Below are positions 18,652 through 27,497 of a DNA stretch of 64,000 nucleotides, in pieces (the stretch's first letter is position 1; every line of letters begins with the position of its first letter). The position numbers and the translations under genes were made by a program. Origin of the DNA: Candidatus Melainabacteria bacterium. GTDB lineage: Bacteria > Cyanobacteriota > Vampirovibrionia > Obscuribacterales > Obscuribacteraceae. The stretch is from the NCBI GenBank assembly GCA_003151275.1, contig PLXC01000018.1:13095-77094 (forward strand), in the 5' to 3' direction. The notes beneath the pieces are model-generated. The model worked only from the letters and a program-made list of their open reading frames with translations. It had not been told where the DNA came from and did not search any database.

Positions 18652-19475
18652 ATACCTCAGTGCTCAAAGATACCTCAGCGCTCAAAGATGTCTCATTGCT
18701 CAAAGAAGCCATTGTCAAATCATTCTCTCAGCAGGCGCCCACGTACGCCGAGCATGCAAACGTCCAGGCGCAAAGCGCCCGCATGCTTGCGCAATTTCTC
18801 AATGCAAACATTGAGACTTTAACTGAAGGACCCGTTCTTGAACTAGGATGCGGCACTGGAATTTTCACCGAGCATCTCTTGCAGATGTTCCCGGCGCGCC
18901 AGATGACACTTAGCGACGTTTCAAATTCAATGCTCGCTCAGTGCCAAACAAATCTGTTCGTGCCATCAGAGCGAGTGGAATTACTAACTTTGAACGCGGA
19001 AGAACTCACCTTGAGTCAGGCCTATGCTTTAATCGCGGCATCGTTCAGCCTCCAGTGGGTATCTGATTTTTATGGCACGATTGATCGGTTGCTCACAAGC
19101 TTAAAACCTGACGGAGAGCTCGTATTCTCAATTCCTACTGCCGGGACTTTTAGGGAGTGGGAACAACAATGTACAAGAAATGGGATACCTTTCACTGCAA
19201 ATTTGCTGCCAAAAAAGGAAGAGCTGATCGATTGGTGCGGGCGGCATGAGTTATCGCTAGACTGGGAGCAGCACTCAATTGTCTGCAAATACGAATCGGC
19301 GCTCGAATTCTTCCGCTCCATCAAGGGTGTAGGCGCAGCAGTAAACACTCGCGGTCTAACACTTAGTCCCGCACAGCTGCGTAGTTTGATCTCAGCCTGG
19401 GACAAATGTTTTGTCAACGAAGTGCAGGTTACATACATTGTGCTATGCGCTCGGATATCACGAGGACTGAAATAA
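18648..19475 (+). CDS. bioC: Malonyl-ACP O-methyltransferase BioC
   Basis: BioC methylates malonyl-ACP so that fatty-acid synthesis can build pimeloyl-ACP methyl ester. The SAM-binding motif VLELGCGTG lies at 63-71, followed by the usual Asp in TLSDVSNSML and the ASFSLQWVSD motif typical of BioC. I start at ATG 18648, which overlaps the previous stop as ATGA; an upstream TTG at 18630 is less likely. The length is 275 residues. Its N-terminus contains three 18-bp tandem units coding for TSVLKD, TSALKD and VSLLKE, an unusual lead-in absent from typical BioC. Confidence 0.9.
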   Translation: MNTSVLKDTSALKDVSLLKEAIVKSFSQQAPTYAEHANVQAQSARMLAQFLNANIETLTEGPVLELGCGTGIFTEHLLQMFPARQMTLSDVSNSMLAQCQTNLFVPSERVELLTLNAEELTLSQAYALIAASFSLQWVSDFYGTIDRLLTSLKPDGELVFSIPTAGTFREWEQQCTRNGIPFTANLLPKKEELIDWCGRHELSLDWEQHSIVCKYESALEFFRSIKGVGAAVNTRGLTLSPAQLRSLISAWDKCFVNEVQVTYIVLCARISRGLK

Positions 19476-20149
19476 TGATTTCGTTGCCTGATGCATTTTT
19501 CGTCACTGGAACAGGGACTGACGTTGGCAAGACGGTCGTATCAGGCATTTTACTTTCCGGCTTGGAAGCAAAGTATTGGAAACCAATTCAATCAGGTGAG
19601 CCGAGTGACACCAACTTTTTGAAAAAGGTGACAAAACTTTCGGCTGAAAATTTCCTTGCCGAACGCCACGTTTTTGAACACGCTGTCTCTCCGCATCTGG
19701 CTGCCAGCCTTAGTGGCAAACACATAGATCTGAAAGACTTTGAACTGCCGGCCCATCCAAATTCTCACCTGATCGTAGAGGGAGCTGGCGGTCTTTTGAC
19801 ACCGCTAAACGAACAGCATTTGATGATCGATCTCATCGATCAATTACAGCTCGCTGTCATCGTCGTGGCTCTAAGTGGATTGGGCACAATCAACCATACG
19901 CTGCTCACCATATCCGCACTAAATTCCCGCTCTATCCCAATTCTTGGCGTAGTTATGAATGGTGAGCCTCACGAATCCAATAAACAAGCGATTGAACATT
20001 ACGGGAAGGTGCCGGTGATCGCGCAGTGTGCTCGCTTACCGGAGCTCTCACCGGACTCTCTATCCGGGGCATTTAGAGAATATTTTTCTCCGCGCACTTG
20101 CCGACACCTGTGGCGACGTCGAACCTTGGTGCTAAAAGCTGATGACTAA
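19475..20149 (+). CDS. bioD: Dethiobiotin synthetase
   Basis: Closes the ureido ring of dethiobiotin from DAPA, CO2 and ATP. The P-loop GTGTDVGKT (12-20) and Lys36 in KYWKPIQSGE are the substrate/ATP residues of the family, and VEGAGGLLTPL is the second conserved block. The ATG at 19475 overlaps the bioC stop (TAATG) with GAGGACTGAAAT upstream; the longer frame from 19406 is unlikely. The protein is 224 residues. The C-terminal stretch after about residue 205 (RTCRHLWRRRTLVLKADD) is basic and not family-like. bioA starts within its last eight bases. Confidence 0.94.
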   Translation: MISLPDAFFVTGTGTDVGKTVVSGILLSGLEAKYWKPIQSGEPSDTNFLKKVTKLSAENFLAERHVFEHAVSPHLAASLSGKHIDLKDFELPAHPNSHLIVEGAGGLLTPLNEQHLMIDLIDQLQLAVIVVALSGLGTINHTLLTISALNSRSIPILGVVMNGEPHESNKQAIEHYGKVPVIAQCARLPELSPDSLSGAFREYFSPRTCRHLWRRRTLVLKADD

Positions 20150-21428
20150 CCACTCACCAATTTGGCGTCCATTTACGCAAATGAAAACGGCGTCGCCGCC
20201 CTTAAAAGTTGTGCGTGGGCATGGCGCAATTCTCAAACTCGAAGATGGCAGGGAGATCATCGACTGCATCTCCAGTTGGTGGGTTAACATCCACGGACAT
20301 AGTCATCCAGATATTGCACGAGCCATTTATGAGCAAGCAATCCATTTGGAGCATGTGATGTTTGCAGGCTTCACACACGATCCCGCAGAGATCCTGGCAG
20401 CAAGATTGCTGCCCCACCTGCCGTCATCTCTGCGAAAAGTGTTTTACTCTGACAATGGATCAACCGCCGTCGAAGTAGCGTTAAAAATGGCCTATCAGTA
20501 TTGGTACAACAAGGGTCAGGCAGATCGAGACAGATTCATCGGCTTTGAAGGCGGCTATCACGGCGACACCATTGGTGCGATGTCCATTGCCGGAAGTTCA
20601 CCCTTCTGGCAAAGATATAAGAGGATGATGCCAGAATTTGATGCTGTGTCGTTTCCTTTAAAAAGTGATGACCCATCTAAAAATGAAGAACGAGAAGCAG
20701 AGACCCTAAAGCAACTCAAAAAACTTGTTAGCTCAAAGAAAAAGAAATACGCAGGGATTTGCATCGAACCGCTGGTGCAGGGCGCTGGCGGTATGCGGAT
20801 GTGCTCCACTGAATTTCTGGTCAAGTTGCAGAAGTTTTCGCGAGACAATGATTTGCTTCTAATTTTTGATGAAGTGATGACTGGTTTCGGTCGCACAGGC
20901 GATTGGTTCGCTGCCAAAAAAGCTAATGTCGATCCAGACATTCTTTGCCTCTCCAAGGGCATTACAGGCGGCTTTGTCCCTCTCGCTGTGACAGCGTGCA
21001 CTGACAAAATTTATGAGTCATTTTTATCCGACGATCCTCAAGATATGTTCGCTCATGGACACTCCTATACGGCAAACCCAATAGCTTGCGCGGCTGCAGT
21101 CAAGTCTTTGGAATTACTCGAGGCAGATACACGTCCATTTACAGAGATGGAAAGTAAGCACAGGGCTTTTGCTGCGGAATATTTAAATGACACTAAAAAC
21201 ATAAAAGACCTTCGGTTCTGCGGAACAATAGTGGCGTTCGAAGTGGAAAGCCAAGGTGGAAATCATTACTACAACGAACTTGGACCCATTCTTCGCGAGA
21301 AATTTTTAGAGCAAGGTTTACTGATTCGGCCACTCGGCAACACAGTTTATTTAATGCCCCCTTACTGCATTGCCGAAAGTTTAAGTTTCATCTACTACAA
21401 AATCGCAGGGGTAATTAGATCACTATAG
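20142..21428 (+). CDS. bioA: Adenosylmethionine-8-amino-7-oxononanoate aminotransferase
   Basis: Transfers an amino group from S-adenosylmethionine to KAPA, giving DAPA. The 428-residue class III transaminase begins with the BioA-specific IWRPFTQMK. It has SSWWVNIHGHSHPDI (substrate pocket), EGGYHGDTIGAMSI, the PLP Asp in IFDEVMTGFGRTG and the Schiff-base Lys272 in LSKGITGGF. The HGHSYTANPIACAAA block near the C-terminus is also typical. It overlaps bioD by eight bases and is followed by bioB after 23 bp. Confidence 0.96.
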   Translation: MTNHSPIWRPFTQMKTASPPLKVVRGHGAILKLEDGREIIDCISSWWVNIHGHSHPDIARAIYEQAIHLEHVMFAGFTHDPAEILAARLLPHLPSSLRKVFYSDNGSTAVEVALKMAYQYWYNKGQADRDRFIGFEGGYHGDTIGAMSIAGSSPFWQRYKRMMPEFDAVSFPLKSDDPSKNEEREAETLKQLKKLVSSKKKKYAGICIEPLVQGAGGMRMCSTEFLVKLQKFSRDNDLLLIFDEVMTGFGRTGDWFAAKKANVDPDILCLSKGITGGFVPLAVTACTDKIYESFLSDDPQDMFAHGHSYTANPIACAAAVKSLELLEADTRPFTEMESKHRAFAAEYLNDTKNIKDLRFCGTIVAFEVESQGGNHYYNELGPILREKFLEQGLLIRPLGNTVYLMPPYCIAESLSFIYYKIAGVIRSL

Positions 21429-21451
21429 TCGCACTCACAAAAGGAAGAAAA

Positions 21452-22471
21452 ATGTCTGAAGCATGCTGTTCAACAACGCAAACAATAGAGCACGAAGCGC
21501 GCAATAAAAATGTCAGGCAACGTGATGTGAGAATGGATTGGACAAGAGAAGAAATTTCTGAAATCTACAACAAGCCTCTTTTAGATCTAATCTTCTCGGC
21601 AGCATCTGTCCATCGACTTCATCATCAAGCCGACAAAATTCAACAATGCACTTTGCTCTCGATCAAAACCGGCGCTTGCCCGGAGGATTGTTCGTACTGC
21701 CCGCAATCAGCAAGATATAAAACCGGTGTCGAAGCACAAGCGCTGATGGATCCCAAAGAAGTTTTTCAAGCCGCCTCCAAAGCTAAAGAGGCCGGCAGTT
21801 CAAGATTTTGTATGGGCGCAGCCTGGCGCGACGTGAAAGATAACGAACAATTCGATTCGGTACTGGATATGGTGCGCTCTGTTAGTTCCCTTGGACTGGA
21901 GGTATGCTGCACGCTCGGCATGATTACAGGATCTCAGGCCGAACGCTTGAAGGAGGCTGGGCTGACAGCCTACAATCACAATTTAGATACCGGTCCTGAG
22001 TATTACGATTCAATTATTACAACCAGAACATATGAAGACAGACTGACCACGTTAGCAAATGTTCGCCAGGCGGGACTAAACGTTTGTTGTGGTGGCATCA
22101 TCGGCATGGGAGAAAGTGCAGCTGATCGAATTGGTTTGCTGCACACATTAGCGACTCTGCCTGAACATCCTGAGTCTGTGCCGGTGAACGCTCTCGTCGC
22201 CAGTCAAGGCACTCCGCTTGCAGATCGCCCACCAGTAGAAATTTGGGAAATGCTCCGCATGATCGGTACGGCTCGAATGATCATGCCCAAAGCCATGGTG
22301 CGACTCTCTGCTGGGCGGGTAAGCATGTCAGAATCTGAGCAAGCCTTATGCTTCCTTGCCGGGGCGAATTCCATTTTCACAGGCGAAAAGCTGCTCACGA
22401 CTCCTAATTGCGATCATGACCAAGACCGACAAATGATGCAAACCTTGGGCCTGCAGCCGCTGGTTGTTTGA
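21452..22471 (+). CDS. bioB: Biotin synthase
   Basis: A radical SAM enzyme that inserts sulphur into dethiobiotin. The [4Fe-4S] motif is GACPEDCSYC with Cys76, Cys80 and Cys83. The CMGAAWRDVKD, YNHNLDTGPEYY and NALVASQGTPLAD blocks are BioB hallmarks. The 339-residue protein has an N-terminal extension of about 25 residues rich in Cys/Thr. The start follows AAAAGGAAGAAAA. It closes the six-gene biotin operon. No rho-independent terminator is clear after the stop; a palindromic repeat stands about 90 bp downstream. Confidence 0.97.
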   Translation: MSEACCSTTQTIEHEARNKNVRQRDVRMDWTREEISEIYNKPLLDLIFSAASVHRLHHQADKIQQCTLLSIKTGACPEDCSYCPQSARYKTGVEAQALMDPKEVFQAASKAKEAGSSRFCMGAAWRDVKDNEQFDSVLDMVRSVSSLGLEVCCTLGMITGSQAERLKEAGLTAYNHNLDTGPEYYDSIITTRTYEDRLTTLANVRQAGLNVCCGGIIGMGESAADRIGLLHTLATLPEHPESVPVNALVASQGTPLADRPPVEIWEMLRMIGTARMIMPKAMVRLSAGRVSMSESEQALCFLAGANSIFTGEKLLTTPNCDHDQDRQMMQTLGLQPLVV

Positions 22472-22557
22472 ATCCGCTTTTAGATACCTTAAAGCTTGTT
22501 CTCGTCTACCAGAAAGAAATCGAACTTATAACGAAGAAGCGCACTTGGCAAGCCTGA

Positions 22558-22601
22558 ATAATCCGAGGATAGCCTATGCAGCTAAGCTGCTCGGCATAAT
22601 T
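22558..22601. repeat. Composite palindromic repeat, copy downstream of bioB
   Basis: The module ATCCGAGGATAGCCTATG is followed by the hairpin GCAGC-TAA-GCTGC and the tail TCGGCATAATT. It matches the copy at 35278-35320 over 42 bases with a single inserted base. A second hairpin CACCG-GATA-CGGTG stands at 22610-22623. The remaining intergenic bases to 22701 probably hold the promoter of the next gene. Confidence 0.8.
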
Positions 22602-22701
22602 AGAATCGTCACCGGATACGGTGCCGATCGCTGATGCCATTTAAGCAATAATCAGCTAAAATTAGAGGACTAGTGTATAGGCGACAGGAATTAAAAGACG
22701 A

Positions 22702-23904
22702 ATGGCCAAATTAAGCTACAGTTCAGCACTGGCAAATGGCGCCCTTGTAGCGCTGCTTGCTGTAATCTCCATATCCGGTCCAGCAATCTCCGCACCATCC
22801 ATAGCCTTGGCTGAAACGCCCGATGCTTGGGGCCAACTACAAACTCGGGGCAGTGCTGCATTTTACCTGTGCCAATATGGGGTGGCAGAACGGCTGCTTA
22901 AAGAAGCCGTGGCAAAGGCTCGTGGCTTTGGACCGGGTGATTTACGTTTGGCCAAAAGTGAGGATGAGCTCGGTCGCCTGCTTTCAATCCGTGGTCGATT
23001 TTCAGAAGCCGAACCGCTTTTAGAAGAATCGCTACGAGTGAAAGAAGTGGCAGTCGGCAATGAGAACGGTGAACTGATACCAGCGATGGGGACATTAGTG
23101 CGTTTCTATCTGACAGGAGGCACTGTCAGTAAAGCAGATCCTCTAACCGACAAAATGCTGGCATTCATCAACGGCACTTTGCGAAGTGCAAAGGGTCCGG
23201 CACTGGTTTTGAAACAGGGAGCACCGCTGCAGGGCTGGGCGGGTACTGCTTCTACCGCCGTAAGAGATCCGTTAATCGAATGGGCCATTAGCTGTGATGA
23301 TATTGCCAATCTATATCTAGCACACACCAACTACGACATGGCTGAGAAACTTTACAAGGCTGCACTGGAAGTGAAAACGACAGTGCTCGGCAAAGAACAT
23401 TTATCCCTAGCGAATAGCTATGACAGCCTAGGAAGTCTTTGTTTGGCGCGAAAAGAATATGTGGATGCTGAGTCTTATTTCAAAGATTCGCTCGAAATGA
23501 CTCAGCGTATCCAGCCACCAGAACATCCACAAGTTTATGCGCGCTTGGACAAGTTAGCGAAATGCTTTATCAAAGAAGGTAAATATCCCGAGGCAGAAGC
23601 GTTGTATCAACAAGCTAACACTGCTTTTCAGTCCTCGCCACCCAAAGACGGCAATGCGGCGCGAGCATTATTACAGCTCGGCAGTCTGTACTGCGAAGAA
23701 AAGAACTACGCAGCAGCCGAACCGTTACTGCAACAAGCTCTACAAATGTCCGAACAGTATCACGGTGCAGATTCAATATCGCTAGTGCCTTATCTAGAGA
23801 AGTACGCCTATGATTTATACTATCTTGGAAGAAAGGAAGAAGTTGATGAGTTGCGGGCACGCGCGAACGAAATCACTTCGGCAGACACGGATAGCCCTAA
23901 TTAG
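22702..23904 (+). CDS. Secreted TPR-repeat protein
   Basis: A 400-residue protein with a Sec signal peptide (hydrophobic core ANGALVALLAVISISGPAIS, likely cleavage near residue 38 after SIALA). The rest is tetratricopeptide repeats of the kinesin-light-chain type. Clear units include EAEPLLEESLRVKEVAVG, DMAEKLYKAALEVKTTVLG, DAESYFKDSLEMTQRI, EAEALYQQANTAFQ and AAEPLLQQALQMSEQYHG. It is probably a periplasmic or surface scaffold; no catalytic domain is seen. Its 3' end overlaps the convergent heptad-repeat gene by eight bases. The function is unknown. Confidence 0.85.
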   Translation: MAKLSYSSALANGALVALLAVISISGPAISAPSIALAETPDAWGQLQTRGSAAFYLCQYGVAERLLKEAVAKARGFGPGDLRLAKSEDELGRLLSIRGRFSEAEPLLEESLRVKEVAVGNENGELIPAMGTLVRFYLTGGTVSKADPLTDKMLAFINGTLRSAKGPALVLKQGAPLQGWAGTASTAVRDPLIEWAISCDDIANLYLAHTNYDMAEKLYKAALEVKTTVLGKEHLSLANSYDSLGSLCLARKEYVDAESYFKDSLEMTQRIQPPEHPQVYARLDKLAKCFIKEGKYPEAEALYQQANTAFQSSPPKDGNAARALLQLGSLYCEEKNYAAAEPLLQQALQMSEQYHGADSISLVPYLEKYAYDLYYLGRKEEVDELRARANEITSADTDSPN

Positions 23905-24529
23905 TCTTTGATTGTTCGGCCTTTTGCAGTTCTGCCTTTTGTTGCTCGGCCTGGCGGCGTTGTTTATCCAGTTTAAGTCTTTGAATGTCGCTCTGACGCC
24001 ATTGCTCGTCGATTTCCAACCTCTGGACGTCGTAAGGCATTTTCTCTACATCCAACTGTCGCCAGTTACCGTCCAACTCGTGCCGTCGTTTGTCCAAAGC
24101 TAACCGACGGACATTGAGGGGTTGGCGTTCAAGATCAACCTTGCGAAATTCTTGATCCATCTCAAGCCTGCGTTGATCCAATTGTTGACGCTTCTCATCC
24201 ATGGCGCTGAATTCTTCTTGCAGCTGATGCGACTCCTGATCCATTACAAGTCGCTTCTGCTGCAGTGCCATGCGTCGTGTTTCGATGTCGTGTCGTGGGG
24301 AGTCGAGATTCAATCGCTTCTCTTCCAAACCGCGCCTGACGTCATCTAATTTTCGCCGATTTTCATCAACTAATTGCATCTTCTCGTCGGGCGTCATCTT
24401 GTCCCAAGCGGCTGCCGTCTCGGAGACCTCCGCTTGCTGTACCGGATTAGTACTTTTGACCTCGGCCAAGGCTTGGCGCGATGAACACATCAAAACCAGT
24501 GTTACCAAGACTCTTGCTACTTTTCGCAT
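23897..24529 (-). CDS. Secreted protein of about 21 uninterrupted heptad repeats
   Basis: A 210-residue protein with a signal peptide (MRKVARVLVTLVLMCSSRQA, cleavage near 22). From Arg58 to about 201 it shows a perfect seven-residue period of the form R-x-x-L-D-x-x. A hydrophobic residue, mostly Leu/Met/Ile, occupies positions 61, 68, 75 and so on to 201 with only two weak sites (Ser180, Ala194). An Asp/Glu follows at nearly every next position. In many alternate units a second Leu/Met stands two residues earlier, hinting at a 14-residue super-unit. A long single alpha-helical rod stabilised by Asp-Arg pairs is the likely structure. I know no family for it. It ends inside the 3' end of the TPR gene. 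Confidence 0.75.
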   Translation of the reverse strand: MRKVARVLVTLVLMCSSRQALAEVKSTNPVQQAEVSETAAAWDKMTPDEKMQLVDENRRKLDDVRRGLEEKRLNLDSPRHDIETRRMALQQKRLVMDQESHQLQEEFSAMDEKRQQLDQRRLEMDQEFRKVDLERQPLNVRRLALDKRRHELDGNWRQLDVEKMPYDVQRLEIDEQWRQSDIQRLKLDKQRRQAEQQKAELQKAEQSKTN

Positions 24530-24589
24530 CTAAAATTCGCCCCGTCACTTAAGCCAACGAAAACACCAGCCTCCTCGAACTTTCCTATA

Positions 24590-24619
24590 TTAACCGACTA
24601 ATACCTATGGGGATATAAT
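24590..24619 (+). promoter_or_regulatory. Candidate sigma-70-type promoter for the TPR-AAA gene
   Basis: TTAACC (24590-24595) and a perfect TATAAT (24614-24619) are separated by 18 bases. The -10 lies inside GGGG-N10-CCCC (24609-24626), which could be an operator-like inverted repeat. The gene begins 72 bp after the -10. Confidence 0.45.
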
Positions 24620-24690
24620 TAGCCCCTCGAAACGTTTACTTCTTCGCCCTGTGCGGCAAAGTAATTACGGGTACTGTTGAAAGGAAGGTT

Positions 24691-26025
24691 ATGGCAAGCA
24701 ACAACGATGCGGTAACGACACTGCGCAAAGCGGTTGAAGTATCGCCGGACAACATTCCGCTTAGAGTTCATCTGGCGGACACGTTGCATGGTCTGAGTCG
24801 TTACGAGGAAGCTCAAAGGGAGTACACAACAGCACTATCTTTAGACCCGGACAACAGTCAAGTAAAAGTGGGGCTAGCGAGCACTTTCTATCAGCTTGGT
24901 AAATACATGCAGGCTCTGGTGATCACGGAAGACTTAATTTCATCGAGCACGACGCCGGCGGCCGCCTATTTGCTGCATGCGCGCATGCTGCTCAATGATG
25001 GACAAGTTGAAAAAGCCGTGCGCCAATACAAATTAGCGATCGAAAACGATCCGTCGCTAGCAGATGAAAGTCTTTCTGAGAGGCTCGGTGTCGGTGCTCA
25101 CAAAGATTCCGAAATCATAGACGGCAGGATTCGCGCTGAAGTAAATTCTGACAACGACTTCGATAACGAAATCGAGCGGGCCACAACAAAGTTCGCTGAC
25201 GTTGGTGGGATGGATCCGGTGAAAGAGCAGATACGGATGAAAATAATTTATCCGCTCACCAATCCCGACGTCTACAAAGCATATGGAAAGAAGATGGGTG
25301 GCGGCATCCTGATGTATGGACCACCGGGTTGCGGAAAAACCCACCTCGCTCGTGCCACCGCCGGTGAGATCAACGCCGGATTCATCAATGTTGGAATAAA
25401 TGAAGTTTTGGATATGTGGATCGGTGGAAGTGAGCGAAATCTGCACGACGTTTTTGAAAGCGCACGGCGAAACACTCCTTGTGTGCTTTTCTTCGACGAA
25501 GTCGATGCCCTGGCCGCCAGTCGCAGCACGATGAAGTCTTCTGGACGTCATGTAATCAACCAATTCTTAGCTGAGCTCGATGGTGTGGACACAAACAACG
25601 AAGGCGTTTTGATTCTTGCCGCCACCAATGCTCCATGGCACTTAGACAGCGCTTTTAGAAGACCCGGACGGTTTGACCGCATCATCTTCGTTCCGCCTCC
25701 GGACAAACCGGCGCGCATGGAAATTTTGCGGATCATGTTGCAAGGAAAGCCCACAGAGAATATCGACTACGATTACTTAGCGAAGAAATCAGATAATTTT
25801 TCTGGAGCAGATTTGCATGCCTTAGTAGATCAAACGCTTGAAAAGAAGATCGAACAAGCGATGAAAGAGGGCAAGCCGAAACCGATTACAACGAAGGATT
25901 TGGAATCAAACCTAAAAGACTTGAGACCCTCGACAGCCGAGTGGTTTGCCACAGCAAAGAACTACGCTCTTTATTCAAACGAAGGGGGCACTTATGACGA
26001 CATTCGCAAATACCTCAAACTGTAG
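24691..26025 (+). CDS. TPR domain fused to AAA ATPase (Cdc48/Vps4-like)
   Basis: This 444-residue cytoplasmic protein joins about three TPR repeats (residues 5-125) to a classical AAA module (about 165-400). Walker A is GPPGCGKT (210-217), Walker B VLFFDEVD (265-272), and the pore-loop-like segment reads VLDMWIGGSERNL (239-251). The second region of homology with Arg fingers is FRRPGRFDR. The C-terminal piece WFATAKNYALYSNEGGTYDD resembles the closing helices of Vps4-like proteins. It should remodel or unfold a partner recruited by the TPR part. The start has a strong GAAAGGAAGGTT site. It is followed 16 bp later by a TPR-TonB_C gene, so the two likely work together. Confidence 0.88.
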   Translation: MASNNDAVTTLRKAVEVSPDNIPLRVHLADTLHGLSRYEEAQREYTTALSLDPDNSQVKVGLASTFYQLGKYMQALVITEDLISSSTTPAAAYLLHARMLLNDGQVEKAVRQYKLAIENDPSLADESLSERLGVGAHKDSEIIDGRIRAEVNSDNDFDNEIERATTKFADVGGMDPVKEQIRMKIIYPLTNPDVYKAYGKKMGGGILMYGPPGCGKTHLARATAGEINAGFINVGINEVLDMWIGGSERNLHDVFESARRNTPCVLFFDEVDALAASRSTMKSSGRHVINQFLAELDGVDTNNEGVLILAATNAPWHLDSAFRRPGRFDRIIFVPPPDKPARMEILRIMLQGKPTENIDYDYLAKKSDNFSGADLHALVDQTLEKKIEQAMKEGKPKPITTKDLESNLKDLRPSTAEWFATAKNYALYSNEGGTYDDIRKYLKL

Positions 26026-26041
26026 ACAGACGATTTAAATT

Positions 26042-27481
26042 ATGGGCTCAAATTACGAGCGCGGACTCGCTCTATATCAAACGAAGCAATTCAAAAACGC
26101 TGAAAAAGAATTTCGTCAAGAACTCGCTCAAAATCCGAATTCAGCATCCGCACATGCGATGTTGGGCATGACGTTGACCGCGCTCAGAAAAGGGGATCAG
26201 GGTCACAAGGAAGCACTAGAGGCGGTGCGCCTATTGCCCGGTTACTCATATGGGCACTACACGCTTAGCTTCACGTTCACCGCTATGAACAAAGGCAAAG
26301 AAGCTGAAAAGGCGATCATAGAAGCGATTCGATTGGATCCTGAAGAAGCGTATCTATTCGCGCGCGCTTCTCAGATTTATTTTGGTCAAAAAAAATATCC
26401 CAGAGCCCTAGAAATGGCTGATTTGGGACTTGCGTGTGATCCAGAACACGAAGAATGTTTGATCAATCGAGGCGCTTGCCTACTTGAATTGAACAGATTA
26501 CCTGAAGCGGAAGAAGCCATTGCACAAGCATTAGCGATTGCACCTGAGAGTTCGACGGCTCACATCAATCAAGGCGCGGTGCAACTGCGCATGCTCAACC
26601 ATGTGCAAGCGTTTGAACACTACAGGGAAGCTTTGCGGCTGAATCCTGCTTCAGATCAAGCCCGACTGGGTGTCGTCGAATCGCTTAAAGCAAAAAATCG
26701 CCTCTATCACGGGTTGCTGCGCTTTTCCATATGGTGTCGCACTTTGCCTCCATGGGCGGTGGCGGCATGCTTGCTGCTACTGGTAGTGCCATACACGCGT
26801 TTTGCTATCATTGCGTTGCTTGGATTGTATGCCTTCACCAACTATCTATTCGAATTGGCGCTGCATTTAGATCCCGTTGGACGCACATTTCTTGGACAAA
26901 AACAAAAGGAGAATTTCGCAGCACTCAAAAGCGCTTCGATTCCTTTTCTGGTGGTCTTCATCATGTTTTGCATTTCATTAGGCGCAGCGATGGGACCTGT
27001 CCATAATCACAAGCATCGGCGCGCCGCTGTTGTTGATGAGCCGGTGGACTCGATGAAGTTCAAAGATTATCAAAGCTACATGGTGTACATTGAAAAGAGA
27101 ATTAGACGACACTGGCAGCCGCCAGACATGAATCAGAGTAATCGGGCTCGGACTCAATTCACCATTGATCGAGAGGGCAAAATCTCCAACGCTAGAGTAA
27201 TTAAGTCAAGCGGAGACGATCAGGTGGATAAGGCGGCTGTCGCTGCCATTCAGGAAGCTGCACCGTTGCCAAAATTGCCGCCAACGAAAGATAAAAGCGT
27301 CGAAGTCCAATTTAATTTTGCATACAATGTTCATGTCGATTCAGGCACCAAGGCTAAACCAGTTGATCCAGTAAGCAAATCAAATCAGAATGCGGTAAGC
27401 ACCAAGGGAAAACAAGTCGATGAAGAGAGCAAATCAAATCAAGACGCCGTAAGTACCAAACAAATCAAGCCGATCCGATAA
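26042..27481 (+). CDS. TPR protein with membrane segments and C-terminal TonB domain
   Basis: A 479-residue protein in three parts. TPR repeats fill residues 1-215 (for example YERGLALYQTKQFKNAEKEF and NRLPEAEEAIAQALAIAP). Hydrophobic segments lie at about 238-275 and 299-318. A TonB-type C-terminal domain occupies about 340-430 (YMVYIEKRIRRHWQPP, then FTIDREGKISNARVIKSSGDDQVDKAA). The tail (436-479) contains near-repeats with SKSNQNAVSTK and SKSNQDAVSTK. The order suggests cytoplasmic TPRs, a membrane anchor and a periplasmic TonB_C domain. Whether it energises a receptor or binds the cell wall is unknown. There is no clear Shine-Dalgarno; coupling to the AAA gene upstream is likely. Confidence 0.85.
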   Translation: MGSNYERGLALYQTKQFKNAEKEFRQELAQNPNSASAHAMLGMTLTALRKGDQGHKEALEAVRLLPGYSYGHYTLSFTFTAMNKGKEAEKAIIEAIRLDPEEAYLFARASQIYFGQKKYPRALEMADLGLACDPEHEECLINRGACLLELNRLPEAEEAIAQALAIAPESSTAHINQGAVQLRMLNHVQAFEHYREALRLNPASDQARLGVVESLKAKNRLYHGLLRFSIWCRTLPPWAVAACLLLLVVPYTRFAIIALLGLYAFTNYLFELALHLDPVGRTFLGQKQKENFAALKSASIPFLVVFIMFCISLGAAMGPVHNHKHRRAAVVDEPVDSMKFKDYQSYMVYIEKRIRRHWQPPDMNQSNRARTQFTIDREGKISNARVIKSSGDDQVDKAAVAAIQEAAPLPKLPPTKDKSVEVQFNFAYNVHVDSGTKAKPVDPVSKSNQNAVSTKGKQVDEESKSNQDAVSTKQIKPIR

Positions 27482-27497
27482 CCAAATCAAATCAGGA

